A stretch of 8,350 nt of DNA from Actinomycetota bacterium. Its GTDB lineage: Bacteria; Actinomycetota; Humimicrobiia; Humimicrobiales; Humimicrobiaceae. The DNA is taken from contig JALHTA010000394.1 in NCBI GenBank assembly GCA_022865545.1, positions 1-8,350 on the forward strand, read 5' to 3'. Position numbers and translations under genes: made by a program. Below, piece by piece: positions 1 through 6,422 of the stretch (positions are counted from its first letter, which is position 1; each line of letters starts with the position of its first letter). The notes below the pieces were generated by a model. It saw nothing but the letters and a program-made list of their open reading frames with translations. It searched no databases and was not told the DNA's origin.

Positions 1-450
1 ACTGCTGATTTTATTGGTGCAGGTAATTTTATAGATCTGGCATCAGTAAAGCTTAATAAAAACATCTATGAGCTCACTACTGAAACAGGTGGAAGCTTCA
101 TCCTGGAGAAGGCTGCAAATGAACAAAATGTAGGTGGTCATGGCATCAACAAAAGTTTTTCTTCGTCTGCAGCTGCAGAAAATAGTACGGAAAATGGACA
201 ATTAGTTTTTTTTATCCGTCCTGAAAAAATAAAGATATCCAGGGAAGACCGCCGGGGAAAAAACAGCTTCAAAGGGATAATAAGTTCAGTTATCTTTGAG
301 GGACCGGATATCAGGCTTGAAATTCAATCACCTGATACTGGAAGTATCAAGATAGAGGTCAAAAATGATGGCCCACTCACTGATTATGCTGTCGGTAAAG
401 ATATTGGTTTTTACTGGAATACCGACACGGGAATACTGCTTGAAAATTAG
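1..450 (+). CDS. C-terminal part of a PotA-type ABC importer ATPase (TOBE region), 5' end outside window
   Basis: Frame 1 is open from the first base to a TAG at 448-450 (149 codons seen). It opens with TADFIGAGNF, which matches the start of the TOBE_2 region in ATPases of polyamine, iron and sugar importers (V-A-D-F-I-G-x-x-N-F is usual). FFIRPEKIKI (about residues 70-79) is the usual IRPE motif of these domains. The rest alternates short beta-type segments (SFKGIISSVIFEG, IGFYW) as in the second TOBE half. The nucleotide-binding domain and the partner permease and binding-protein genes would lie to the left. Residues 39-65, between the two halves, form a low-complexity Ser/Asn/Glu-rich insert (KSFSSSAAAENSTENG) longer than is usual. 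The substrate cannot be told from this part; polyamine is the default guess. No terminator-like hairpin follows the stop. Confidence 0.8.
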   Translation, partial: TADFIGAGNFIDLASVKLNKNIYELTTETGGSFILEKAANEQNVGGHGINKSFSSSAAAENSTENGQLVFFIRPEKIKISREDRRGKNSFKGIISSVIFEGPDIRLEIQSPDTGSIKIEVKNDGPLTDYAVGKDIGFYWNTDTGILLEN

Positions 451-661
451 ACATATGGAGTTAGATATAATATTTCTTCGTGCTTTAATTGTTTTTCCTG
501 CTATAATAGGCAATTGATGCAAAGTCAGAAATCGCCATAAGTATGGATTGATATCTTTCTTTAAAGTTTTATAGGTCTTGGACAGGAAATCTTTAACTTC
601 GTTTATCATCACCTTAAACCATCGGATTATTAATTATTATTTGTATTGGAATAAAAATAAA
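451..661. other. Intergenic region between the importer ATPase and the helicase
   Basis: No convincing gene, RNA or terminator is visible. TATAAT-like hexamers occur at 466-471 and 502-507, but neither has a -35 at normal spacing. TTGGAC (578-583) lies 18 bases before TTTATC (602-607) and is a weak promoter candidate for the helicase. TTAAAG (561-566) and CTTTAA (591-596) form a short 6-bp inverted repeat in what would be the helicase leader. None of these is strong enough to call. Confidence 0.4.
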
Positions 662-2356
662 ATGAATTACTTTGAAGAATTTGGAATAAAAAAAGAATTA
701 GTTAAGGCAATTACGGAATTGGGTTTTGAAAAGCTTACCCCTATACAGGAGAAGTCAATTTCCATTTTAAAAGAAGGCCGCCGAAATTTTATCGGTATGG
801 CCCAGACGGGTACCGGAAAAACTGCTGCTTTCGGGCTACCGCTCATTAGCCTTATCGATGCAGGCTCAAGGACGATACAGGGGCTTATACTGGCCCCAAC
901 GAGAGAACTTTGTGTACAGATAGCAAAAGATCTTGAGCATTACTGCAAGTACCTAAAGGAAGTAAAAATAACTGCAGTTTATGGAGGGGCAAGCATAAGG
1001 GACCAGATAAGCAGCATAAAGAGAGGCTCACATATAGTGGTTGCTACACCTGGCCGTCTTACGGACCTTATAAGAAGGAAGAAGATAAATATTTCTACTG
1101 TTAAATATGTAGTTCTTGACGAAGCTGATGAGATGCTGAATATGGGTTTTCAGGAAGATCTTAATGCAATACTTGAGCTTACCCCTACCGATAAGCTGAC
1201 CTGGCTTTTTGCGGCTACCATGCCTAAGGGGATACATGCAATAACATCAAAGTATTTGAGTGATCCTTATGAGATCACCATTGGAGAAAAGAATGCTGCG
1301 GCGGATAATATCAACCATATCTATTATATGGTACATGAAAAGGACCGTTACAAGGCATTAAAGAGGATTGTGGATGCAAACCCTGATATTTTTGCAATAG
1401 TGTTTTGCAGGACAAAATTAGAGACCCAGGGAATAGCTGAGAAGCTTATAAATGACGGCTATAATGCCGATTCCCTGCATGGTGACTTAAGCCAGAATTT
1501 ACGTGACAAGGTCATGAAACATTACAGGGACAGGTCCCTGCAGCTATTGATTGCAACAGATGTAGCTGCAAGAGGCATAGATGTAAATGATGTAAGCCAT
1601 GTAATAAATTACAGGCTCCCTGATGAGTTAGAGATCTATACACACAGAAGTGGAAGGACCGCTAGGGCGGGAAAATCAGGAATAACCATATCAATTGCCA
1701 ATACAAAGGATATGGGGAAAATAAGACAGATAGAAAGACAGATAAATAGAAAACTTGTTTATACAAAAGTGCCTGGCGGTGTAAAGGTATGCGAGGCTCA
1801 GTTTATGTCTTTTATGAAAAAAATACAGAAAGTAGAGATAGACAGTGAGGAAATCTCCAAATACCTGCCTGCAATGCATGATGAACTTAAAGATATTGAT
1901 AAGGACGAGCTTGTAAAACGTATCGTCTCCCTTGAGTTCAACCGTTTTATAGAATATTACAGGGAAGAAGAAGATTTAAACATAGATTTTAAAAAGAAGG
2001 ACCATATAAGTCCCAGAGGTGCAGATAAAAAAGACAATAGCATGTTTATAAACCTCGGCTCTATGGACGGTTTTAATACCGATAGTATGCAGAATTATCT
2101 AATGGAGATGACGGGGCTGCCCATAAAAGTATTTGAAAGGATAAATATTAAAAAGGCTTATTCTTTTATCGATATAAAGGGACCCCATATGCCCGATGTC
2201 CTTGATTCATTTGAAAATGAGGTCTATAAAGGAAGAAGAATAAGAGTAGACGGCTCGGGAGGCAGCAAAAAATCCCAGCCCCGTAGTTCAAATTCATTTT
2301 CCAGGGGTAAAAGGGGGGTTTATGGAAAGAGCTCAAGAAAAAGATACAAAAACTAG
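662..2356 (+). CDS. deaD: DEAD-box ATP-dependent RNA helicase, CsdA/DeaD/DbpA type
   Basis: This 564-residue protein should unwind structured RNA using ATP, typically in ribosome assembly, mRNA decay or cold adaptation. All core motifs are visible: Q motif (about 5-29, Gln29), motif I AQTGTGKT (47-54), Ia PTREL (79-83), Ib TPGR (129-132), II DEAD (153-156), IV VFCRTK (247-252), V ATDVAARGIDV (298-308) and VI HRSGRTARAG (328-337). Motif III reads Ala-Ala-Thr (184-186) instead of Ser-Ala-Thr. A linker leads to a DbpA-type RNA-binding domain (about 460-531, from MFINLGSMDG to GRRIRVDG). A Ser/Arg/Lys tail (532-564) probably adds nonspecific RNA affinity. The ATG at 662 is chosen because the conserved fold starts at MNYFEEFG. 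The frame is open back to a TTG at 578, but that stretch adds unrelated residues. No clear SD precedes the ATG, unlike most other genes here. It is probably monocistronic. The symbol is by family; csdA or dbpA-like are alternatives. Confidence 0.93.
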   Translation: MNYFEEFGIKKELVKAITELGFEKLTPIQEKSISILKEGRRNFIGMAQTGTGKTAAFGLPLISLIDAGSRTIQGLILAPTRELCVQIAKDLEHYCKYLKEVKITAVYGGASIRDQISSIKRGSHIVVATPGRLTDLIRRKKINISTVKYVVLDEADEMLNMGFQEDLNAILELTPTDKLTWLFAATMPKGIHAITSKYLSDPYEITIGEKNAAADNINHIYYMVHEKDRYKALKRIVDANPDIFAIVFCRTKLETQGIAEKLINDGYNADSLHGDLSQNLRDKVMKHYRDRSLQLLIATDVAARGIDVNDVSHVINYRLPDELEIYTHRSGRTARAGKSGITISIANTKDMGKIRQIERQINRKLVYTKVPGGVKVCEAQFMSFMKKIQKVEIDSEEISKYLPAMHDELKDIDKDELVKRIVSLEFNRFIEYYREEEDLNIDFKKKDHISPRGADKKDNSMFINLGSMDGFNTDSMQNYLMEMTGLPIKVFERINIKKAYSFIDIKGPHMPDVLDSFENEVYKGRRIRVDGSGGSKKSQPRSSNSFSRGKRGVYGKSSRKRYKN

Positions 2357-2412
2357 GGCACCCTTGATCTATCTAAAATAACTTCAAGAACTGTGTATAA
2401 ATATAATTAATC

Positions 2413-2430
2413 TATACCCCTTATGATATA
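2413..2430. promoter_or_regulatory. Putative HipB operator 1 (imperfect palindrome)
   Basis: The 18-mer TATACCCCTTATGATATA has arms TATACC and GATATA around a 6-base centre. Its reverse complement differs from site 2 at only three positions. It is the most upstream of four related sites before hipB, centred about 41 bp from site 2. Confidence 0.5.
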
Positions 2431-2453
2431 GATTCCCTAATTTTTACAAATTT

Positions 2454-2471
2454 TATATCCTAAAGGGTATG
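2454..2471. promoter_or_regulatory. Putative HipB operator 2, just upstream of the -35
   Basis: The 18-mer TATATCCTAAAGGGTATG differs from site 4 at three positions. It ends five bases before the predicted -35 hexamer, so a bound repressor would crowd the polymerase. The centre is about 31 bp (three helical turns) from site 3. Confidence 0.55.
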
Positions 2472-2475
2472 ATAT

Positions 2476-2504
2476 TTGTAAATATAAACCCTATAAGGTA
2501 TAAT
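2476..2504 (+). promoter_or_regulatory. Predicted hipBST promoter
   Basis: A -35 hexamer TTGTAA (2476-2481) is followed by a 17-base spacer and a perfect -10 hexamer TATAAT (2499-2504). Transcription would start near 2511, giving a leader of about 70 bases to the hipB ATG. Operator 3 (2485-2502) fills the spacer and enters the -10, so HipB binding there should block initiation directly. A second TATAAT (2551-2556) has no matching -35 and is less likely. Confidence 0.6.
2485..2502. promoter_or_regulatory. Putative HipB operator 3, overlapping the promoter core
   Basis: Read on the minus strand the 18-mer is TATACCTTATAGGGTTTA, two mismatches from site 4. The palindrome has arms TAAACC and GGTATA on the plus strand. 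It occupies the spacer and part of the -10 of the predicted promoter, the classic place for a repressor site. Confidence 0.6.
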
Positions 2505-2555
2505 ATTATTTAATTTTTAGAATATTAATATAAAAACAGTAAAAATCTTATATAA

Positions 2556-2573
2556 TATACCTTAAAGGGTATA
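2556..2573. promoter_or_regulatory. Putative HipB operator 4, best palindrome, next to the hipB start
   Basis: TATACCTTAAAGGGTATA has perfect TATACC/GGTATA arms; with one flanking base on each side the arms are ATATACC/GGTATAT. It lies in the leader 8 bases before the hipB ATG and includes the only SD-like stretch (AAAGGG, 2564-2569). It could therefore affect both transcription and ribosome access. E. coli HipB binds four sites of the form TATCC-N8-GGATA, also 18 bp, so size, number and layout are comparable. Confidence 0.6.
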
Positions 2574-2581
2574 TTGATGAC

Positions 2582-2797
2582 ATGAAGAAGAAAAAAAACA
2601 ATATAAGTGAATTTGTTAAAGGAGAAAGAAAATTAGCAAAGCTGACACAGAAAGAGCTTGCCTTAAAAGCTGGTGTCGGCTTGAGGTTCATAAGGGATAT
2701 GGAACAGGGGAAGACTTCCCTAAGGACAGATACAGTAAATAAGGTTTTAAAACTTTTCGGAAAGATTATTGGTCCTGTTGATCTTTTCAAAAAATAG
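2582..2797 (+). CDS. hipB: HipB-like XRE-family antitoxin and autorepressor
   Basis: This 71-residue DNA-binding protein has one helix-turn-helix domain of the XRE/Cro type. LTQKELALKAGVGLRFIRDM (21-40) is the HTH core, followed by EQGKTSLRTD and a helix ending in KLFG (57-60). This is the pattern of the short HipB/y4mF-type regulators. In HipBA and HipBST systems HipB dimers bind palindromes upstream of the operon and hold the kinase complex. Four candidate operators precede this gene. The ATG at 2582 is the only workable start: the overlapping ATG at 2577 meets a stop after two codons. The SD is weak (AAAGGG ending 12 bases upstream) and lies inside operator 4. The N-terminal MKKKKNN is strongly basic. 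The next gene begins after a 28-base gap, consistent with one operon. Confidence 0.85.
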   Translation: MKKKKNNISEFVKGERKLAKLTQKELALKAGVGLRFIRDMEQGKTSLRTDTVNKVLKLFGKIIGPVDLFKK

Positions 2798-2825
2798 GTT
2801 TCTTATAATGTGAGAGTGATACTCA

Positions 2826-3161
2826 ATGCAAAATAAATATAAGTCTGCAGAAGTCCTATATAATAATAAAAGAGCCGGTATTATAAAAAGAACAGACTCC
2901 GGATATGAATTTATTTATGACCTGGATTATCTTGGTGATAATAGTTCCAGACCAGTTAGCCTCTCTATGCCACTATCACAAGAGATATACCGGTCCAGGG
3001 AACTTTTTCCTTTTTTTGAAGGACTTCTACCTGAGGGATGGCTCCTGTCACAGACCAGTTCGGTATTGAAAATCGATGTCAATGATAAATTCAATTTACT
3101 TTTAAATATAGGCCGTGACACCATCGGTGCAGTAAGTATTATCCCCCTGGATTTAAATTGA
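2826..3161 (+). CDS. hipS: HipS-like protein: detached N-terminal subdomain of HipA
   Basis: This 111-residue protein matches only the N-terminal lobe of HipA-type kinases. Typical motifs are VSLSMPL (44-50), FPFFEGLLPEGW (61-72) and IGRDTIGAV (95-103). It has no kinase residues. In full-length HipA this lobe is fused to the kinase core; in the tripartite HipBST system it is a separate protein (HipS) that neutralises the kinase HipT. The same gene order and size here suggest the same role, but neutralisation is inferred. The SD is GAGAGTGAT (2812-2820), five bases before the ATG. A small hairpin (GAGT 2814-2817, ACTC 2821-2824) overlaps it and could temper translation. The stop is 10 bases before the hipT start, so translation is probably coupled. 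A truncated hipA is the alternative; the next gene carrying the rest in frame with its own SD argues for a true split. Confidence 0.85.
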   Translation: MQNKYKSAEVLYNNKRAGIIKRTDSGYEFIYDLDYLGDNSSRPVSLSMPLSQEIYRSRELFPFFEGLLPEGWLLSQTSSVLKIDVNDKFNLLLNIGRDTIGAVSIIPLDLN

Positions 3162-3166
3162 GGTGA
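3161..3166 (+). promoter_or_regulatory. Ribosome binding site that fixes the hipT start at TTG 3172
   Basis: AGGTGA (3161-3166) is five bases before TTG at 3172. The in-frame GTG at 3163 lies inside this SD and so is not a plausible start. Starting at TTG gives MNKCLCCYK, the usual opening of HipA-like kinases of this group. The SD begins at the last base of the hipS stop codon. Confidence 0.8.
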
Positions 3167-3171
3167 TTGTA

Positions 3172-4089
3172 TTGAATAAATGTCTATGTTGCTATAAAGA
3201 TACCGGAGGTTCCGCGAAATATCATCCCGAATGTCTAAAAAAACTATTTGGGGTCAACTGGGTTCCGGAAATTCCAATAAATTCCCGTGATCTCCCACTC
3301 GAAGTAAGGAAAAAAGCTGGAAAGATGTCTATATCAGGGGTACATATCAAAGCATCTGTCAGGTTGGACAAACATAATAAATCACTCTCAATAGTAGATG
3401 AAGGAGGAACTCATATTCTTAAACCCGAACCAGGCGAATATCCGGAACTTCCCCAGAATGAAAATCTCTGTATGAATATTGCAGAATGTCTTGATATTGA
3501 AGTTCCTCCCCATGGACTATTCCCTATGGCAGATGGAAAACTATCTTATGTGATTAAGAGATTTGACAGGACTTCAGGTAGCGAGAAGATACATATTGAG
3601 GATATGGCACAAATACTTGGTCTTCCGCCTGATTCAAAATATGATTCTTCACTTGAAAAGGTGGGCAAGGCAATTTTGGAAAATACGCAAAACAAATACC
3701 TGAATGCTATAGATCTTTTTGAAAGAGTTACCCTTAGTTTCGTATTGGGAAATGGAGATATGCATCTAAAGAACTGGTCACTTCTAATTCCTGATGATAA
3801 TAGGATAAGGCTGGCTCCCTGCTATGACCTTGCCAGTACAGAACTGTATCTCCCTGATGGTGATGAGTCTGCCCTGACTATTAATGGGAAGCGCAGTAAT
3901 TTAAAGAAATCTGATTTCCATTCTCTTGCAGATTATTTGGAGATCGATCAAAAATCAGTTAAAAACTCCTTTGATAAGATTATAGATAATCGCAAACAGG
4001 TTATTTCTTTAATAGATGATGCTCCGGATTTTAAACAGAAAGAGGAATTTAAAAAAATTGTTCTGAAGCACTTTGATAGAATTTCTTAG
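3172..4089 (+). CDS. hipT: HipT-like serine/threonine kinase toxin (HipA C-terminal core)
   Basis: This 305-residue protein carries the HipA-fold kinase core without the N-terminal lobe. Visible elements are Cys4-x2-Cys7 and His18-x2-Cys21 (a zinc-binding-like knot), the loop MSISG (52-56) with Ser53 and Ser55, the probable ATP lysine in HILKPEP (Lys84), VIKRFDR (127-133), the catalytic loop GNGDMHLKN (193-201, Asp196) and the metal-binding YDL (Asp219). The Asp196-Asp219 spacing of 23 equals that of HipA Asp309/Asp332. The Ser-x-Ser loop is the autophosphorylation motif of E. coli HipT, which phosphorylates tryptophanyl-tRNA synthetase; HipA itself targets GltX. The target here is unknown. 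After MSISG the usual Val-Gln-Pro-Lys is Val-His-Ile-Lys. All key residues are present, so the kinase looks intact. It is translationally coupled to hipS. Its 3' end converges on the permease gene with 27 bases between and no visible terminator. Confidence 0.87.
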   Translation: MNKCLCCYKDTGGSAKYHPECLKKLFGVNWVPEIPINSRDLPLEVRKKAGKMSISGVHIKASVRLDKHNKSLSIVDEGGTHILKPEPGEYPELPQNENLCMNIAECLDIEVPPHGLFPMADGKLSYVIKRFDRTSGSEKIHIEDMAQILGLPPDSKYDSSLEKVGKAILENTQNKYLNAIDLFERVTLSFVLGNGDMHLKNWSLLIPDDNRIRLAPCYDLASTELYLPDGDESALTINGKRSNLKKSDFHSLADYLEIDQKSVKNSFDKIIDNRKQVISLIDDAPDFKQKEEFKKIVLKHFDRIS

Positions 4090-4116
4090 CTTAGTATACT
4101 TGAACATTAAATCAAT

Positions 4117-4827
4117 TTAGAATTCTTTCCTTATGTATACAAAAAGTGATACTCTCATAGAAATAAAGGTAAGGACAGCCATTATCCCTGTAAGAGCCAC
4201 TACTGCGAATAGTGTACCTATGTTTGCCGATACTGACGCAAAGAAATTTGAAAGTCCCCCACCTTCAAGACTTTCAAAAAAACTACCTAGAGTTTGCTTA
4301 AGGATCTCGCTCCTGAGACCCAGTCCGGCGATCATAAAGAATACTGTAGAAAGAAGTACCGAAGCTCCTAACCCTATTATCATGCCATTCTGGCCGAATC
4401 TGAAAATAATTGGCACTAAAAAACTTATGGTGATTACCGAAAAGAATACCATTGAAAATACCCTGCTAAATGTAAAGACATTTGAATAGTCAATATAATC
4501 TGAACTAATAAACCTGTCTAGCACATATCCATAAGAAAGAATAAAAAATGTTAGTATTATTATGGTGAACATTGCATATAGGTACCTTGAATTTATTATT
4601 GTGGATCTTTTAAGCGGCATACTTGCCATCAGGGAATCTGTCTTTAATTTATCTTCAAGGGTTATAGGTGTTATCACGATGATCACTATATATAATATGC
4701 TTATCATCAGCCACATATCAAGCATTGAAATCTTAAACATCACTGCACCAAAAACCAGAAGTATAATGAAGTTTATAAGCAGGTTGTTTCTGCCGAATAT
4801 TAAGTCTTTTTTTATTAATTTAAGCAT
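4117..4827 (-). CDS. ABC-2 type transporter permease, second paralogue
   Basis: This 236-residue integral membrane protein has about six hydrophobic segments (near 19-33, 36-56, 84-103, 122-143, 147-168 and 205-228). EDKLKTDSLMASMPLKRSTI followed by NSRYL is the cytoplasmic signature of the ABC2_membrane_5 group found beside YtrA-type GntR regulators. It should form the membrane channel of an exporter together with its paralogue and the upstream ATPase; the substrate is unknown. It shares MLxLxxKDL at the start, VPIxxRFG in the middle and KEF at the end with the preceding permease. The ATG at 4827 follows the preceding gene's stop directly (TAA-ATG, zero gap). Its SD AAAGGAG is encoded by the last codons of that gene. 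It is the last gene of the operon and converges on hipT. Confidence 0.85.
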   Translation of the reverse strand: MLKLIKKDLIFGRNNLLINFIILLVFGAVMFKISMLDMWLMISILYIVIIVITPITLEDKLKTDSLMASMPLKRSTIINSRYLYAMFTIIILTFFILSYGYVLDRFISSDYIDYSNVFTFSRVFSMVFFSVITISFLVPIIFRFGQNGMIIGLGASVLLSTVFFMIAGLGLRSEILKQTLGSFFESLEGGGLSNFFASVSANIGTLFAVVALTGIMAVLTFISMRVSLFVYIRKEF

Positions 4828-5556
4828 TTAAAACTCCTTTCTTTTGTAGATTGATATAGATATATTGATTGAGACAAAAACTGCCAGTACAATAACAAAC
4901 AGTATTAGGACTATAGGTATCCATGTACCATATCCTTCTATGGCCTTCCCGAGATAATATACCAGATCATTATTTCTTATCATCCCGATTATTCCTGCCA
5001 GACCTCCAGGTCCCTGATAGCCGGTCACGGTACTACTAGCTGAAATAATATATGATATCCCGGCAATAAATCCTGAGAATACACCCATAGATATGATGAC
5101 CCCTGCAGTAATAAAAACTGTAAAACCAAACCTTAAGACAATTGGTACATATATGCATACTATTAGTACTATCGGGAGGATCACCAGCAGTATTGCTCCT
5201 GCAGATATCTTTTCCGCCAGCCCTACCTGTATTATTGGTAGATATTTATCCATTAAAAACCCTATAAGGATTATCCAGGCATATATTAATATAATCATGG
5301 CTAGAGATGAGACATACCTCGATATAATAATGGTCCTCTTTTTAATGGGAAGGCTATTGTAAAGTATATCTATATTATCCCTTAGCTCTGTACTCATCGG
5401 AATCATGACTACAAAAAGGCCAAAAAACACTGGCAGCATGAGATAGAGGTCTATATTCAGACTGAGCCAGGCGGGCCCAAGTATTGTCCAGAATGCGAGG
5501 TTAATAAGGAATGCGGTCTTATTTATCTTTAGGTCCTTTAAACTGAGCCTAAGCAT
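4828..5556 (-). CDS. ABC-2 type transporter permease, first paralogue
   Basis: This 242-residue membrane protein has about six hydrophobic segments. A loop reading ELRDNIDILYNSLPIKKRTI and then ISRYV matches the same ABC-2 family as the next gene. The start is set at ATG 5556 (MLRLSLKDL), because GGAGG lies five bases before it and the paralogue starts MLKLIKKDL. An in-frame ATG at 5568 overlaps that SD and would add only four residues. The start overlaps the ATPase stop by eight bases, so the two are coupled. Near the C terminus a Gly-rich stretch (GYQGPGGLAGIIG) precedes the last helix and is probably extracytoplasmic. The role is as half of the export channel of the GntR-ABC operon. No single catalytic residue is expected in this family. 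Confidence 0.85.
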   Translation of the reverse strand: MLRLSLKDLKINKTAFLINLAFWTILGPAWLSLNIDLYLMLPVFFGLFVVMIPMSTELRDNIDILYNSLPIKKRTIIISRYVSSLAMIILIYAWIILIGFLMDKYLPIIQVGLAEKISAGAILLVILPIVLIVCIYVPIVLRFGFTVFITAGVIISMGVFSGFIAGISYIISASSTVTGYQGPGGLAGIIGMIRNNDLVYYLGKAIEGYGTWIPIVLILFVIVLAVFVSINISISIYKRKEF

Positions 5557-6422
5557 TATTTCCTCCATTACTTGAAGTCATAAAAAACATTATGTCTTCA
5601 AGTGTAGGTTTTTCTATTGTCACATTGCTTTTAAATTTCCTGGCCACTTCCCTTACATCTGATGTCAGTGCCTCGAATCCGTATTCATGTTTTCTTACCC
5701 CGCGGAAAAGATTGCCATAATCTTCAGAAAGCAATTCATTTCCACCCTTTATAACACCCCATGACTCCAGGACAGAATCTTTCTCATCAGAAAAGACTAT
5801 CTCCCCATTTTTTATAAAAGTCACAAAATCTGCAATTCTTTCAAGGTCGGAGGTTATGTGGGTTGAAAAGAGTATGGACTTCTTTTCATTCTGTATAAGA
5901 CCGGAGAAAATATTCAATAGCTCCCTCCTGAACACAGGGTCAAGTCCCGAGGTGGGCTCATCAAGTATGATAAGATCAGCATTATGGGAAAGAGCCATTG
6001 CAAGCTGAAATTTCATCTTCATACCCCTGGAAAGGATCTTGAACTTGGATCTCAGATCAAGTTCGAAATCACTTGAATAATTTCTAAAGAGATCCTCATC
6101 CCACTCTTTATAGAACTGGGATACTATCGATTTATTCTGGGAAAGTGTCAGATGTTCATAGAAAGGAGGCAGGTCATATACAAAACCGATCCTGGATTTA
6201 ATATCTATCTCATCTTCCAGATTGTCTTTTCCAAATACTCTTATGCTGCCATCATTTTTCCTGATGAGGTTCATTATTAGTTTTATTTACTGTAGTCTTA
6301 CCTGCTCCATTTGGGCCTATAAGTCCCATGATATAACCATATGGCAGCTGGAATGAGACATCTTTTAATGTGAAGTTTTTATATTCTTTTTTTAGCGAAT
6401 TGATCTCCAGTATATTATCCAT
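5549..6422 (-). pseudogene. ABC transporter ATPase (YtrB-like) split by a one-base frameshift after Walker A
   Basis: Two frames make up one gene. From ATG 6422 the first reads MDNILEINSLKKEY and on to Walker A GPNGAGKT (36-43), then leaves frame and stops at TGA 6254-6252 after 56 codons. The second frame, open from 6286 to 5549, continues IKLIMNLIRK as relatives do. Removing one A of the minus-strand GTAAAT (plus T-run 6286-6288) joins them into a 290-residue ATPase. The rest is normal: LSRGM signature (130-134), LIILDEP Walker B (150-156), SGLDP D-loop, and STHI switch with His188. The Q-loop reads FVYDLPPF, without Gln. ATG 6274 could restart translation but has no SD, and the product lacks Walker A. 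The first frame overlaps the gntR stop (TAATG) with SD AAGGAGG. It would energise the two permeases. Either a sequencing error or a true, perhaps recent, inactivation; the rest of the reading frame is undamaged. Confidence 0.85.
5562..5566 (-). promoter_or_regulatory. Ribosome binding site choosing ATG 5556 for the first permease
   Basis: Minus strand GGAGG with a five-base gap (AAATA) to ATG 5556. The bases are also the Gly-Gly codons near the ATPase C terminus (SSNGGNNA). The alternative ATG at 5568 lies on the SD itself. Confidence 0.75.

Noticed and set aside
328..612. Minus-strand frame of 94 codons opposite the importer ATPase end and the following intergenic DNA
   Set aside because: Over 120 bases run antisense to the well-supported TOBE domain, the start is a GTG with no spaced SD, and no family motif is visible.
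578..661. Upstream TTG extension of the helicase
   Set aside because: The 28 extra residues fit no helicase N terminus, while MNYFEEFG at 662 begins the conserved fold.
3163..3171. GTG start for hipT three codons upstream
   Set aside because: The GTG lies within the AGGTGA ribosome site that serves TTG 3172.
4090..4116. Bidirectional terminator between hipT and the permease
   Set aside because: Only the 8-bp palindrome AGTATACT is present in the 27-base gap, with no stem-loop or U-run.
6254..6295. Programmed -1 frameshift in the ABC ATPase
   Set aside because: The two frames are joined by skipping one base (+1), the A-runs are short, and there is no slippery heptamer or stimulatory hairpin. 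Error or mutation is simpler.
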